Shown: positions 63,981 to 64,000 of the stretch, piece by piece | Position numbering within the stretch: the first letter of the stretch is position 1 | How the letters are laid out: every line of letters begins with the position of its first letter | Source of the DNA: Parafannyhessea umbonata | Lineage (GTDB): Bacteria; Actinomycetota; Coriobacteriia; Coriobacteriales; Atopobiaceae | NCBI RefSeq assembly: GCF_900111255.1 | Contig: NZ_FOGP01000002.1 | Location: 186,001 to 250,000 of the forward strand | DNA: 64,000 bases | Reading direction: 5' to 3' | Program-made: the position numbers and the translations under genes | Notes under the pieces: generated by a model | What the model saw: the letters and a program-made list of their open reading frames with translations, nothing else | Database searches by the model: none | Told to the model about the DNA's origin: nothing

Positions 63981-64000
63981 TGTCACATCCCTGATTCGTT

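Overview
This is a dense, high-GC bacterial chromosome segment with short intergenic gaps, frequent 4-bp ATGA overlaps, GTG/TTG starts and no rRNA, tRNA, CRISPR array, insertion sequence or prophage that I can see. The gene content suggests a gut, rumen or oral Coriobacteriia-type actinobacterium (Olsenella/Atopobiaceae-like): Rel, SecDF, RecJ, a UMF1-family MFS transporter, C69 dipeptidase, AzlCD, a secreted GH5 cellulase, and a Gram-positive type IV pilus locus without a secretin. The taxon is inferred from protein character, not from a marker gene.

Region 1 (1-10.6 kb, minus strand): tgt, secD, secF, a very long recJ fused to a HIRAN domain and a RecQ-like helicase, and rel (running off the left edge); then a HAD phosphatase and the phosphocarrier HPr, whose terminator lies inside the first codons of the HAD gene. 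Region 2 (10.9-22.3 kb): a coiled-coil tail-anchored protein, queA, and a tightly overlapping minus-strand set (phospholipase C-like protein, Vsr, PPP phosphatase, hypoxanthine/uracil-DNA glycosylase, QueH). With tgt, the window holds the queuosine steps QueA, QueH and Tgt. Then come an MFS transporter, a membrane-anchored HAD protein and an operon of DJ-1, a UvrX-type Y-family polymerase and a YolD-like partner. Region 3 (22.4-36.2 kb): a fused ABC ATPase/FtsX permease, lactate permease, GH5-CBM2 cellulase, C69 dipeptidase, hemolysin III, a soluble GGDEF protein, a CwlO/CHAP-like wall hydrolase and MetY.

Region 4 (36.4-54.2 kb) is the most interesting part. It is a near-complete type IV pilus locus: two tandem membrane GGDEF proteins, a 1058-residue minor pilin carrying 16 GLUG motifs, a PilX-like protein, two small pseudopilins, PilB, PilT, PilC, the major pilin with its own promoter and terminator, PilM, PilN, PilO and PilD, next to a secreted beta-helix surface protein. 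PilB begins with a textbook double MshEN c-di-GMP-binding motif. Together with three GGDEF proteins in the window this predicts a c-di-GMP-gated pilus that displays a giant adhesive minor pilin.

Region 5 (54.3-64 kb): a LarE-like sulfur transferase, small membrane proteins, AzlCD, an NdpA-type nucleoid-associated protein, TatA, a LysR regulator, a chagasin-like inhibitor lipoprotein with a Tat-type leader, a PcrA/UvrD helicase preceded by a perfect SOS box inside a larger hairpin, and a GNAT acetyltransferase.
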